From NCBI GenBank assembly GCA_016714645.1, contig JADKCI010000001.1, forward strand, positions 868,001-932,000: a stretch of DNA of 64,000 bases, read 5' to 3'. This document shows, in pieces, positions 49,757 to 58,310 of this stretch (within the stretch, counting starts at the first letter, position 1; every line of letters starts with the position of its first letter). The notes beneath the pieces were generated by a model. The model was not told the origin of the DNA, did not search any database, and was given only the letters and a program-made list of their open reading frames with translations. The position numbers were made by a program, and so were the translations under genes. This DNA comes from Chromatiaceae bacterium. GTDB taxonomy: Bacteria > Pseudomonadota > Gammaproteobacteria > Chromatiales > Chromatiaceae.

Positions 49757-50788
49757 TCAGGCCCCAAAGCCTTCTAGAACGATCTTGCCCCGGGACTGGC
49801 CGCTCTCGATCTGGGCATGGGCCCGCCGCAGGTTACTGGCGTCAATGAGCCCGAAGTGGCTAGCCAGGGTCGTTCTGATAAGGCCCTGATCGACCAGGCC
49901 GGCCCCCTCTTCCAGGATCTGGTGTTGAGCCTGGAGGTCGGGGGTGGAGAACAGGCTGCGGGTAAACATGAATTCCCAATGGATAGAGACGGACTTCTGT
50001 TTGAAGGGCATGATGTCCAGTTGGCGCGGGTCGTCGATGAGGGCGAAGCGGCCTTGGGGGGCGATGACCGCGATGATGGCCGCCAGATGCTGCTCGGTCT
50101 GGGTCAGGCCCGCGATATAGCGGACCCGGGGATGGCCGATGGCCGCCAACTGGGGCGCCAGTGGTTGGTTATGATCGACGATGAAGTGGGCCCCCAGGTC
50201 CTGGACCCATTGTCGTGTCTCGGGCCGGGCGGCGGTGCCGATGACGGTCAGGCCCGTGAGTTGGCGGGCCAGTTGGGTGAGGATGGAGCCCACGCCACCA
50301 CCGGCGCCGATGATCAGGAGGGCCTCCCCCCCCGCCCCGGGCTCGCCGGATGTCCGGCGGGCGACCTGAAGCCTCTCGAAGAGGAGTTCCCAGGCGGTAA
50401 TCAGGGTCAAGGGCAGGGCCGCCGCCTCGGCATGGCTCAGGCTTCGGGGTTTGTGGCCGGCGAGGCGCTCGTCCACCAATTGCATTTCCGCGTTGCTGCC
50501 GGGCCGATCGCGAGCCCCGGCATACCAGACCTCGTCGCCCGGTTTGAAGAGGGTCACCTCGGCGCCCACGGCGCGGACCCGTCCGGAGGCATCCCAGCCC
50601 AGGACCCGGTATTCGCCCGGGGGTGGGGCCGCGCGCTGGCGGATCTTGGTATCCACGGGGTTGACGGAGATGGCCTCGATCTCCACCAGCAGATCCCGCG
50701 GGCCGGGCACGGGCACGGGCAGGTCAATGTCCACCAGGGAGGATGGATCTTGGATCGGCAGGCACGCTTGATAACCGATGGCTTTCAT
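49757..50788 (-). CDS. Zinc-binding-family alcohol dehydrogenase/quinone oxidoreductase-like protein
   Basis: 343 residues from the ATG giving MKAIGYQACLPI; an ATG three codons upstream also fits. A medium-chain dehydrogenase/reductase with GroES-like N-terminal domain (VNPVDTKIRQ, LGWDASGRVRAVG, FKPGDEVWYAG) and Rossmann domain (LLIIGAGGGVGSILTQLARQL near 160). The structural zinc-binding cysteines of classical ADHs are absent, so it is the NADPH:quinone oxidoreductase-like branch. Substrate unknown. Its 3' end lies just before the inverted repeat. Confidence 0.85.
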   Translation of the reverse strand: MKAIGYQACLPIQDPSSLVDIDLPVPVPGPRDLLVEIEAISVNPVDTKIRQRAAPPPGEYRVLGWDASGRVRAVGAEVTLFKPGDEVWYAGARDRPGSNAEMQLVDERLAGHKPRSLSHAEAAALPLTLITAWELLFERLQVARRTSGEPGAGGEALLIIGAGGGVGSILTQLARQLTGLTVIGTAARPETRQWVQDLGAHFIVDHNQPLAPQLAAIGHPRVRYIAGLTQTEQHLAAIIAVIAPQGRFALIDDPRQLDIMPFKQKSVSIHWEFMFTRSLFSTPDLQAQHQILEEGAGLVDQGLIRTTLASHFGLIDASNLRRAHAQIESGQSRGKIVLEGFGA

Positions 50789-50816
50789 GGGGGGCACTTG
50801 AATCGGGTTGAAATCA

Positions 50817-50843
50817 ACAAAAAGGCCGGGGGATACCCGGCCT
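50817..50843 (-). terminator. Rho-independent terminator of the hsp20 gene
   Basis: AGGCCGGG-GGATA-CCCGGCCT stem at 50823–50843 with an A-run before it on the plus strand, so a U-run follows on the minus strand. 43 bp after the Hsp20 stop. Confidence 0.85.
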
Positions 50844-50885
50844 GTCGTCAGAGATTACCGGACATCAGGTCCGGCGTCGCGTCGC

Positions 50886-51347
50886 TCAGGCGACGGCCCT
50901 GAGCTTCTCACCTTCCAAGAGGGGTCCAGCATCACCCCGGATCTCGATCTTGCGGGGCTTCATGGCCTCGGGGATTTCACGGCGCAGCTCGATATGCAGA
51001 AGGCCATTCTCGAGTCGAGCATCTACCACCCGGACATAATCCGCAAGCTGGAATTTGCGCTCGAAGCCCCGATTGGCGATTCCCCGGTAGAGGAAACGGC
51101 TTTCCTTTTCATCCTCGGCCCGTGAGCCGGAGACCGTCAGGATGTTCTCCTTGACCTCCAGAGCGAGCTCGCCCGGCGAGAAGCCGGCGACGGCCATGGT
51201 GATGCGGTAGTCGCTCTCGCCGCTAACCTCCACGTTGTAGGGAGGATAACCGCCCGGTTCGGAGCGATAGGCGGTCTCCAGGGCGGACGATAGCCGATCG
51301 AAGCCGATCATGGAGCGGAAGAGGGGAGAGAAGTCGATGTTTGACAT
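50886..51347 (-). CDS. Hsp20/alpha-crystallin-family small heat-shock protein
   Basis: 153 residues, start at the ATG giving MSNIDFSPLFRSMIGFDRL because TGAGGATATGACC supplies a ribosome-binding site at the right spacing. Alpha-crystallin domain from about 35 to 125 (YPPYNVEVSGESDYRITMAVAGF, LTVSGSR, ERKFQLADYVRVVDARLENGLLHIEL) and the C-terminal I-X-I anchor in RKIEIRG. IbpA-type holding chaperone. A G-poor, AT-rich region upstream may hold a heat-shock promoter or RNA thermometer, which I cannot confirm by eye. Confidence 0.92.
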   Translation of the reverse strand: MSNIDFSPLFRSMIGFDRLSSALETAYRSEPGGYPPYNVEVSGESDYRITMAVAGFSPGELALEVKENILTVSGSRAEDEKESRFLYRGIANRGFERKFQLADYVRVVDARLENGLLHIELRREIPEAMKPRKIEIRGDAGPLLEGEKLRAVA

Positions 51348-51550
51348 GGTCATATCCTCAATGAGCAATATGTTTTCAGTGAGCGTATCCAGGATGGATC
51401 ACGCGGTTGCGAGGACCTCCGGGGAGCATCCTCGAAGTGAAAAATAGTACCGGAACGGCAGGCGTCAAGGGGTGATCGCCAAAAAATTTTGGGGGATGGG
51501 GCGAGAGGGTTGCGGTGTTGGTTGAGGCGCCGCCGCCTACCGTCGAACTG

Positions 51551-51574
51551 GCCCCGACGCCAGAGCGTCGGGGC
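51551..51574. terminator. Perfect 10-bp hairpin after the S1-domain gene
   Basis: GCCCCGACGC-CAGA-GCGTCGGGGC, a perfect inverted repeat 33 bp after the stop of the S1-domain gene (minus strand). There is no T-run, so it may work as a rho-dependent or mRNA-stabilising hairpin rather than an intrinsic terminator. Confidence 0.6.
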
Positions 51575-51606
51575 TATCCAGAGGGACTAAAGCCCGGGCC
51601 AGGGGA

Positions 51607-52809
51607 TCAGCGGGGCTTGGCCATGCTCTGCTTGAGCAGGGCACCAAAGCTGCCCAGATCGCCGGTCGTGGTCTTGACGCCGGGGGCGTAACTGGCCAGG
51701 TCCGGCGCGGCCTCGGCGGCCTTGGCCTCGTCCAGGGTCAGGCTGATGCGGCGTTGCTCCCGGTCGATGGCGAGGACGCTGGCCTCGACCTTCTGGCCGG
51801 GGCTCAGCACCTCCTGGGGATGGCCGATACGCTTGCCGGTACCCAGTTCGCTGATGTGGACCAGGCCCTCCAGGCCTGGGGCCAGTTCGATGAAGGCGCC
51901 GAAGGGCTGCAGCCGGGTGACGTGGCCCTGGACCCGGGAGCCAACGGGGAATTGCTGGGCCACCTCGGTCCAGGGATCCTGGGACAGGGCGCGGATGGAG
52001 AGGGCGATCTTTTCCGGGCGCTTGGGATTGTCGGTCTTGTCGACCCGCAGCACCGTGACCTCCAGCGGCTGGCCGACGCTGAGGATCTCGCTGGGGTGCT
52101 TGACCCGGTGGAAGGCCAGCTCGCTGATGTGGATCATGCCCTCCAGGCCGCCCAAATCGACGAAGGCGCCATAGTCCTGGAGGGAGGTGACGGTGCCCTG
52201 GAGCACGGCGCCCTCCTTGAGACTGGCGCGGATGGCCTCGGCGCGCAGGCGTTGCTCCTCTTCGAGCAGCATCCGGCGGGAGACCACCAGATTGATGTGG
52301 CGGCCACCCTCGTATTTGGTAATGCGAAAGTCCAGGTGCTGGTCGATGAACTCCGACAGGTCCTCGATGAAGCGCAGATCCATTTGGGAGGCCGGGCAAA
52401 AGGCGCGCTGGCCCGCGATCTGGACCTCGAAGCCACCCTTGACCACGGCCGTCACCCGGCCATGGACGGGCAATTGCTCGCGATAGGCCTGTTCCAGTTC
52501 GGCCACGCCATGGAGTTGACGGGCCTGCTGATTGCCCAGGCGCAGGGTGCCGTCCTCCTCGATCCCCGCGACCGTCGCCGTCACCTCGTCGCCTACCGCG
52601 ACGGTCACTTGACCCTCCGGGTCGCGCAGGGAGGCGGCGTCCATGATGCCCTCGGCCTTGCCACCCAGATTGATGAAGACCTGGTCCTCGGTGATGGCCA
52701 CCACCCGGCCCTTGACCTGGTCGCCGGGCTTGGCGCCCTTCTCGGCGGCTGCATTATGGGTCTGGTCGAATTCGGCCAGGAGGGCCGCGAAATCGTTGGT
52801 GTCGTTCAT
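51607..52809 (-). CDS. S1-domain RNA-binding protein (four S1 repeats)
   Basis: 400 residues. Four S1 repeats at about 27–95 (GDQVKGRVVAITEDQVFINLGGKAEG), 112–180 (weak), 200–275 (GAVLQGTVTSLQDYGAFVDLGGLEGMIHISELAF) and 290–360 (GSRVQGHVTRLQPFGAFIELAPGLEGLVHISELG). True ribosomal protein S1 has six repeats and about 550 residues, so this is a shorter S1 paralogue rather than RpsA. Likely binds RNA in translation or stress. Single-gene transcript. Confidence 0.85.
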   Translation of the reverse strand: MNDTNDFAALLAEFDQTHNAAAEKGAKPGDQVKGRVVAITEDQVFINLGGKAEGIMDAASLRDPEGQVTVAVGDEVTATVAGIEEDGTLRLGNQQARQLHGVAELEQAYREQLPVHGRVTAVVKGGFEVQIAGQRAFCPASQMDLRFIEDLSEFIDQHLDFRITKYEGGRHINLVVSRRMLLEEEQRLRAEAIRASLKEGAVLQGTVTSLQDYGAFVDLGGLEGMIHISELAFHRVKHPSEILSVGQPLEVTVLRVDKTDNPKRPEKIALSIRALSQDPWTEVAQQFPVGSRVQGHVTRLQPFGAFIELAPGLEGLVHISELGTGKRIGHPQEVLSPGQKVEASVLAIDREQRRISLTLDEAKAAEAAPDLASYAPGVKTTTGDLGSFGALLKQSMAKPR

Positions 52810-53046
52810 GGGCGCGTCTGTGGTTGCGGAGGTTAGTATATGGAGGGCAGTGATCCGCCAAGACCCGGCCTTTGTGGGGGGCTCGGCTCTCTTAGCCAGG
52901 TGCCATCAGGTTGTCTTGGTCACAGGTCAGTTCGCGGGGGTCATTAAGGGCAAGAATCCTGAAGTCGCCATTGTACGGGCGTCGCAAGCCGAAAACCCAA
53001 GGTCGTTGCGTGTGATCTCGCCAAACGGGGTAAAGCTTAAACTCTT

Positions 53047-53682
53047 TCAACCCGGATAGGCCACGTCGCAGCCACCCAGACCGCAGTAACCGCCCGGATT
53101 CTTGGCCAGGTACTGCTGGTGGTAATCCTCGGCATAGTAGAACTCCGGCGCGGGCAGGATCTCGGTGGTGATGGTGCCCCGCCGGTTAGCGGCCAGGGCC
53201 GTGGCAAAGCGCTCCCGGCTGGCCTCGGCGGCCAGGCGCTGAGCCTCGCTCGTGTAATAGATGCCGGACCGGTACTGGGTGCCGACGTCATTGCCCTGGC
53301 GCATACCCTGAGTGGGATTGTGGGACTCCCAGAAGGTCTTGAGCACCTGCTCGTAGCCGATCCTGGCCGAATCGAAGACCACCCGCACCACCTCGTTGTG
53401 GCCGGTCATGCCGGAGCAGACCTCCTCATAATGGGGGTTGGGGGTGAAGCCCGCCGCATAACCCACGGCGGTGGTCCAGACGCCCTCGAGTTGCCAAAAA
53501 CGCCGCTCCGCCCCCCAAAAGCAGCCGAGACCCAGGAGGGCCAGTTCCAGTCCCGCTGGGAAAGGCGGCAGCAGGGGGCGCCCATGCACCCAGTGGCGGT
53601 TGGTCACCGTCATGACTTGGTCGCGGCCGGGCAGGGCCTCGCCGGGGGCAGGTAACTGAATCTGGCGACGAAAAGTGAACAT
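53047..53682 (-). CDS. msrA: Peptide-methionine (S)-S-oxide reductase
   Basis: 211 residues from the ATG giving MFTFRRQIQLPAPG. Catalytic cysteine in the GCFWG motif (LLGLGCFWGAERRFWQ, about 50–65), then VWTTAVGYAAGFTPNPHYEEVCSG, GHNEVVRVVFD, and FWESHNPTQGMRQGNDVGTQYRS. The resolving cysteine is in GYCGLGG near the C-terminus. It repairs methionine-S-sulphoxide in oxidised proteins. The extra N-terminal 45 residues are typical of longer MsrA forms. Confidence 0.93.
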   Translation of the reverse strand: MFTFRRQIQLPAPGEALPGRDQVMTVTNRHWVHGRPLLPPFPAGLELALLGLGCFWGAERRFWQLEGVWTTAVGYAAGFTPNPHYEEVCSGMTGHNEVVRVVFDSARIGYEQVLKTFWESHNPTQGMRQGNDVGTQYRSGIYYTSEAQRLAAEASRERFATALAANRRGTITTEILPAPEFYYAEDYHQQYLAKNPGGYCGLGGCDVAYPG

Positions 53683-53763
53683 TTGGACCTCGGGAAGTGG
53701 GGAGGAAAATTTATCCCCATTTCGGTGGTGGCGATGGGAAATCAAGCCCCTTGTCCTTATTCG

Positions 53764-54222
53764 TTAGCCGCCGATTTCCTCGCTACATTCAATTTCACCT
53801 TCATAGGTATAGTATTGGGTCCTACCGTCTTCGCTGACGATCCAAACTTCATGCGCTCCCTTTGATAAATATAATGCTATTTTTTCATCGATCTCTCCCT
53901 GGGAATTTGAGGGAGAAACGACTTCCACACATATCTCCGGGGCACGTTTATAAGGCGTTTCAAATCCGAATTTATCAATAAATGAATCCGATGCCCACGC
54001 AACATCGGCAACTTTTACCCCCTCGCTTGTTTGAATCGAGCATTCAGTAATTACTTTACCTTTGCCCTTCTTGGCATCTCTAATCCTGGCGCCGGTTTCA
54101 AATTGTAGACTTCCATGGTTATTGGTCGCGGGGCTCATGAGAATCTTGCCCCATTTATCAAGCTCAATCTTAAAGGGAAGGTCTTTCAAGAACGGGTTAT
54201 TGATGGCTGTCGACCAATCCAT
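53764..54222 (-). CDS. Uma2-family (DUF820) restriction endonuclease-like protein
   Basis: 152 residues. PD-(D/E)XK-type fold of the Uma2 family: GKILMSPATNNHGSLQFETGARI near 26–48, VKVADVAWASDSF near 69–81 (catalytic Asp), APEICVEVVSPSNSQGEIDEKIALYLSKGAHEVWIV near 93–128 (catalytic Glu and the conserved Lys region). Possible role in DNA metabolism or as a decayed nuclease; the cellular function is unknown. AT-richer than its neighbours. Confidence 0.85.
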   Translation of the reverse strand: MDWSTAINNPFLKDLPFKIELDKWGKILMSPATNNHGSLQFETGARIRDAKKGKGKVITECSIQTSEGVKVADVAWASDSFIDKFGFETPYKRAPEICVEVVSPSNSQGEIDEKIALYLSKGAHEVWIVSEDGRTQYYTYEGEIECSEEIGG

Positions 54223-54337
54223 AATATTGCCTTAATATTGCCAAAATTGTGATGGTGCGGAATAATAGCGACATTTGAGATCAGGCCGCGGCCTGTCAGG
54301 GACATCGGCCTGAAGCGAATTGTTCGGCCACCGACTA

Positions 54338-54859
54338 TCACCCCGCTTGAAGCAGAAACTCTACCTTCACCGCCTCATGGGGAAACTCTATGCCGCCGTT
54401 AGCGGTACGGTTGAGAAGTCCCGCCTCAATCAACGCGACCACATCACCGTGAACTCCCTTTACGTCTCGATCAACTCGCCGGGTAGCCTCGCGGATGGAA
54501 ATCTGCCCGGTTCCACACAGTGCCTTCAGCAACTCCCAGCGCTTCGCCGTTAGCACTTTCCAAAGCAACTCGGGGGACGAAAAACTGATGCGTGTTGCCC
54601 TTTGGGCCTTGTTCGACTTCCAGGCTTGCGAAAACCCAGCCATGGCTTCCTTGGGGGACCTGACTTCAAGAATGACCGTTTTCATGGTTCCACCTCTCGA
54701 TATCTGCTTGTCGATATCTGCTTGGAAACCCACCAATAGCCTGTCTGGGTCTAAGAACACATATCCAGATTCCGCCTCATTCCAATGCCGGTGGTCACCC
54801 TTTCCGCTTTCGTTGTCGTACCGGAGAACGCACACCAGCAGGATTAGTCCTTGCCTCAT
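54338..54859 (-). CDS. TumE-type toxin remnant fused in frame to TumA-type (HVO_A0114) antitoxin
   Basis: 173 residues in one frame. Residues 1–58 match the second half of TumE/DUF6516 toxins (LRYDNESGKGDHRHWNEAESGYVF, DRLLVGFQADID); the usual first 40–50 residues are missing, and an in-frame TAG precedes the ATG. Residues 59–173 start MKTVILEVRSPKEAMAGFSQAW, a complete TumA/HVO_A0114-type winged-helix antitoxin (LLWKVLTAKRWELLKALCGTG, REATRRVDRDVKGVHGDVVAL, GLLNRTANGGIEFPHEAVKVEF). The two genes normally overlap in different frames. A 14-bp tandem duplication at 54697–54724 puts them in one frame. The antitoxin can also start at its own ATG (54685; AGAGGTGG precedes it). Confidence 0.8.
   Translation of the reverse strand: MRQGLILLVCVLRYDNESGKGDHRHWNEAESGYVFLDPDRLLVGFQADIDKQISRGGTMKTVILEVRSPKEAMAGFSQAWKSNKAQRATRISFSSPELLWKVLTAKRWELLKALCGTGQISIREATRRVDRDVKGVHGDVVALIEAGLLNRTANGGIEFPHEAVKVEFLLQAG
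54697..54724. repeat. 14-bp tandem duplication at the toxin–antitoxin junction
   Basis: TCGATATCTGCTTG occurs twice without a gap. Removing one unit shifts the toxin frame to end ADIERWNHENGHS and TGA, 17 bases into the antitoxin gene, the normal overlapping arrangement. Confidence 0.92.
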
Positions 54860-55164
54860 TATCTTTTCCCGAGTCTAGCCGACGCCCTTAATCCCGTCAA
54901 ACAACCAGGGTATGATCTATCCCTTCTGGTGTCGCTATGTGCAATAACGCCATGAATTAAGCGTCAAGCCCCCTGTTGGCCGCGGGAGGGTTAGGCGCGC
55001 GGACCAAGATCTTGCGGCCCACCCGGGCCGTCGCCTTCCCGAGCAGGGGCTGGGGGATGTGGATCACCACCTGGCCGATCCGGGGCGCAGCCTAAGCCCC
55101 GAGTTGGGCGGTCCCGCCCGGTTGTCAAGGCTATCCAGCAGGAGTTCGTCCTGGCTGGCGGGGC
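54860..55164. other. Intergenic stretch without a recognised gene
   Basis: 305 bp, GC-rich on the right and AT-rich on the left. The region 54960–55160 has the composition of coding DNA and on the minus strand reads QVVIHIPQPLLGKATARVG before a stop, but I do not recognise it. It may be an old gene fragment. A promoter for the HAD–tgt genes probably lies here. Confidence 0.4.
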
Positions 55165-55257
55165 GTGGCTAAAGACCGTCAGTTAGCCCTGGCGGATTTC
55201 CGCAACCGCCCGCTTGGGGCAAAATGGTGGCACCTTGTAGCATGCACAGGCTTGCCC

Positions 55258-56022
55258 GTGACTCCGCACCCGATCGAACTCATCACCCTGGACCTGGACG
55301 ACACCCTCTGGCCCTGTCTGGAGCCTATTCAGCGCGCCGAGGCCGCCATGTTCGCCTGGCTTGCCGAGCGGGCGCCCGCCCTGGCGCAAGCCATGGATCT
55401 GGAGGCTTTGCGGGCCCATCGGCGCGACCTGATGACGCAATGCCCGGCCATTGCCCACGATGTGACGGTGGTGCGGCGCACCTCCCTGGAGATCCTGCTG
55501 GCGGAGTTTGGCCATGATCCCGCCCTGGCGGCGGAGGGCATGGCGGTGTTTCTCGAGCACCGTAACCAGGTTGAGCCCTATCCGGACGTCATCCCGATCC
55601 TGCGCGCCCTGGCGGCGGACTACCGGCTGGTTTCCGTGACCAACGGTAACTCAGACATCGACCGCACCCCCCTGCGCGGCCTCTTTCATCGATCACTGAC
55701 CGCCGCCGCGGTGGGTGCGGCCCGGCCCGATCCTGCCCTTTTCCAGGCAGCCCTCGACTGGGCAGGCCTGGCGCCGCACCAGGCCCTGCACATCGGGGAT
55801 CACCCGGTTTACGATGTGCAGGCGGCGCGGGATCACGGCCTGGCGGTGCTTTGGGTCAATCGCTACGGTCAGACCTGGCCGGTGGATCTGGAGCCGCCCC
55901 TGGTGGAAATCGCCGACCTGCATGGTCTGGCGCGCTGGCTGAGGGGACGGGCGGTGGGGCAGGGCAGTGACGAGGGGGAGCGGCAAGGCGCTGGCTATGG
56001 CGCGACCGAGGAGATGAAATAG
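55258..56022 (+). CDS. HAD-family hydrolase (YigB-like phosphatase)
   Basis: 254 residues from a GTG at 55258; an ATG at 55165 would add 31 residues that do not look conserved. HAD motif I LDLDDTLWP near 8–16, motif II VSVTNGNSD near 128, motif III around AARPDPALFQAAL (Lys replaced by Arg) and motif IV HIGDHPVYDVQAARDHG near 180. Resembles YigB-type phosphatases acting on FMN or sugar phosphates. It overlaps nothing and precedes tgt by 1 bp, so the two are co-translated. Confidence 0.83.
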   Translation: MTPHPIELITLDLDDTLWPCLEPIQRAEAAMFAWLAERAPALAQAMDLEALRAHRRDLMTQCPAIAHDVTVVRRTSLEILLAEFGHDPALAAEGMAVFLEHRNQVEPYPDVIPILRALAADYRLVSVTNGNSDIDRTPLRGLFHRSLTAAAVGAARPDPALFQAALDWAGLAPHQALHIGDHPVYDVQAARDHGLAVLWVNRYGQTWPVDLEPPLVEIADLHGLARWLRGRAVGQGSDEGERQGAGYGATEEMK

Positions 56023-56023
56023 G

Positions 56024-57121
56024 ATGGAATTTCAGCGATTGGCAAACGATGGCCAGGCCCGCCGCGGGCGCCTGACCTTTGACCGCGGGGTGGTGGAGAC
56101 GCCGGCCTTCATGCCGGTGGGCACCTACGGTACCGTCAAGGCCATGACCCCGGAGGAGCTGCGGCAGGTCGGCGCCCAGCTCATCCTCGGCAACACCTTT
56201 CACCTCCTGCTCCGCCCTGGCGCCGAGGTCATCGCCAGCCATGGCGACCTGCACGACTTCATGCACTGGCCCGGGCCCATCCTCACCGACTCGGGCGGCT
56301 TCCAGGTCTTCAGCCTGGGTAAGCTGCGCCGCATCAAGGAGGAGGGCGTCCATTTCCGCTCACCCATCGACGGCAGCCGGGTCTTCATGGGCCCCGAGGA
56401 ATCCCTGGCCATGCAACGCGCCCTGGGGTCCGACATCGTCATGATCTTCGACGACTGCACCCCCTATCCGGCGACCCCGGAGCAGGCCCGAGCCTCCATG
56501 GAGCGCTCCCTGCGCTGGGCGGCGCGCAGCAAGGCGGCCCATGGCGAAAACCCCGCGGCCCTCTTTGGCATCGTCCAGGGCGGTATGTACGAGGCGTTGC
56601 GCGCCGAGTCCCTGGCGGGCCTGGCCGAGATTGGCTTCGACGGCTACGCCATTGGCGGCCTCTCGGTGGGGGAGCCCGAGGCGGACCGGCTGAGGGTCCT
56701 GGACTTCCTCGCCGACCGCCTGCCGGCGGACCGGCCGCGCTATCTCATGGGGGTCGGCACCCCAGCCGATATCGTCCAGGCGGTGATGCGCGGCATCGAC
56801 ATGTTCGACTGCGTCATGCCTACCCGCAACGCCCGCAACGGCCACCTCTTCACCCATGCCGGGGTGGTGCGCATCCGCAACGCCCGCCATCGCACCGATA
56901 CGGGCCCCCTGGACCCGGACTGCGACTGCTATACCTGCCGGAACTATAGCCGCGCCTATCTGCACCATCTGGATCGCTGCCACGAGATCCTGGGGGCGCG
57001 GCTCAACACTATCCACAACCTGCGCTACTACCAGACCCTGATGGCCGACCTAAGGTCAGCCATCGCGGCCGGCCGGCTGGAAAGCTTCGCCCATGACTTC
57101 CAGGCGCGACAGGGCGGCTGA
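56024..57121 (+). CDS. tgt: tRNA-guanine transglycosylase (queuine tRNA-ribosyltransferase)
   Basis: 365 residues. It exchanges guanine-34 for preQ1 in tRNA(Asp, Asn, His, Tyr), the base-exchange step of queuosine synthesis. Visible: RRGRLTFDRGVVETPAFMPVGT, the active-site Asp in ILTDSGGFQVFSLG near 88–101, FDDCTPYPATPEQ near 143 (nucleophile Asp region follows), GIVQGGMYEALR, GGLSVGEP, DMFDCVMPTRNARNGHLFT near 261, and the zinc site CDCYTCRNYSRAYLHHL near 303–319. Usually between queA and yajC; here a HAD gene takes the upstream place. Confidence 0.96.
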   Translation: MEFQRLANDGQARRGRLTFDRGVVETPAFMPVGTYGTVKAMTPEELRQVGAQLILGNTFHLLLRPGAEVIASHGDLHDFMHWPGPILTDSGGFQVFSLGKLRRIKEEGVHFRSPIDGSRVFMGPEESLAMQRALGSDIVMIFDDCTPYPATPEQARASMERSLRWAARSKAAHGENPAALFGIVQGGMYEALRAESLAGLAEIGFDGYAIGGLSVGEPEADRLRVLDFLADRLPADRPRYLMGVGTPADIVQAVMRGIDMFDCVMPTRNARNGHLFTHAGVVRIRNARHRTDTGPLDPDCDCYTCRNYSRAYLHHLDRCHEILGARLNTIHNLRYYQTLMADLRSAIAAGRLESFAHDFQARQGG

Positions 57122-57180
57122 CCGCGAGGCCCTGGACTGACTGGCTCGGGGTCAGGGCTGAAGATCAGGAAATATCCCTG

Positions 57181-58293
57181 TCATTGCAGCCGACTGCGCA
57201 CCAGCAGGGTGGCCAGCCCCAGGGTGACCAGGGCGATGATGATCAGGGGCCAGGCATGGCTCCAGACCTCCCCGGGGGGCATGCCCTTGAGGAAGGAGCC
57301 CTGGACAATGATGAGGAAGTGCTTGAGGGGGATGCCTTCCGCCAGCCATTGCAACACAGGGGGCATATTCTCCACGGGGGTGGCGAAGCCGGACATCAGG
57401 ATCATGGGCACCACGACCGCGAAGGCGCCCAGGATGGCCTGTTGTTGGGTGGCACTGATGGCGGAGATCATCAACCCCACCCCGACGATCGAGAGGATGA
57501 AGAGGAGCATGGCGGCGGCGAGGGCCAGGAGCGAACCCTGGAAGGGGACGCGAAAGCCCGCGATCCCCGCCGTGACCATGAGGAGGCCCAAGGTGCCGCC
57601 GATTAGGAGGGCGGGCACCGTCTTGGCCAGGATGATCTCGGTGGAGGTGGTGGGCGACACCAGCAGTTGATCGAAGGTCCCCAACTCCCGCTCACGGGCG
57701 ATGGATAGGACCGTGACCGTGAGGGAGACGACCATCACCAGAATGCCCGCCAGGCTGGGCACCACGAACCACTGATAGATGAGGTTGGGGTTGTAGGCGT
57801 GCCGGATGCTGATGCGCACCGGGGGCTGTCGCGCGGCGGGCGCGAAGGCCGCCCCCAGATTGGATGCCACCTCCTCGACATAGCCCAGGGCCACCTGGCC
57901 GGAGTTGGCCCGCCGGCCATCGACGATGGCTTGGAGCGCGGCGGGCTCCCCGGACGTCATCTGGCGCGAGAAGGTGTCGGGAATCTCCAAGGCCAGGATC
58001 GCCTCCCGCCGTTCGATGGCTGCGTGGAGGGCCTGCCGGCTATTCACCTGGCGCAGGGTGCCCACGAAACTGGCGGCCCCCAGGCTCGCCACCAATTCCT
58101 GGGCCCAGCGGCCCCCATCGCGGTCGTAAACGGCGAGGGTGGCGTTGCTGACCTCCAGGGTGGCGGCGAAGGAGAAGACCAGCAGTTGGAGCAGGGGCGG
58201 GCCGATCAGGATGAAGCGGGCGCGCGGGTCGCGCAGAATGCTCAACAGTTCCTTGACGATCTGGGCGCGCAGGCGGGGCGGGATCAGGTTCAT
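57181..58293 (-). CDS. ABC-2-type transporter permease (YbhR-like)
   Basis: 370 residues. One N-terminal transmembrane helix (ARFILIGPPLLQLLVFSFAA), a large extracytoplasmic loop of about 140 residues (LAVYDRDGGRWAQELV, DTFSRQMTSGEPA) and five C-terminal helices (LAGILVMVVSLTVTVLSIA, LLIGGTLGLLMVTAGI and so on), the layout of the ABC2_membrane_3 family. Last gene of the hlyD–ATPase–permease–permease operon; exports an unknown substrate across the inner membrane. Confidence 0.88.
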   Translation of the reverse strand: MNLIPPRLRAQIVKELLSILRDPRARFILIGPPLLQLLVFSFAATLEVSNATLAVYDRDGGRWAQELVASLGAASFVGTLRQVNSRQALHAAIERREAILALEIPDTFSRQMTSGEPAALQAIVDGRRANSGQVALGYVEEVASNLGAAFAPAARQPPVRISIRHAYNPNLIYQWFVVPSLAGILVMVVSLTVTVLSIARERELGTFDQLLVSPTTSTEIILAKTVPALLIGGTLGLLMVTAGIAGFRVPFQGSLLALAAAMLLFILSIVGVGLMISAISATQQQAILGAFAVVVPMILMSGFATPVENMPPVLQWLAEGIPLKHFLIIVQGSFLKGMPPGEVWSHAWPLIIIALVTLGLATLLVRSRLQ

Positions 58294-58310
58294 CGGTAAG
58301 GGCTCCCGCG

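Noticed and set aside
51607..52809. Ribosomal protein S1 (rpsA)
   Set aside because: Only four S1 repeats in 400 residues, against six in about 550; called an S1-domain paralogue instead.
52643..52836. Plus-strand frames opposite the S1-domain gene and others such as 59357–61246 opposite the ABC ATPase
   Set aside because: GC-rich shadow frames; the minus-strand genes have complete conserved motifs.
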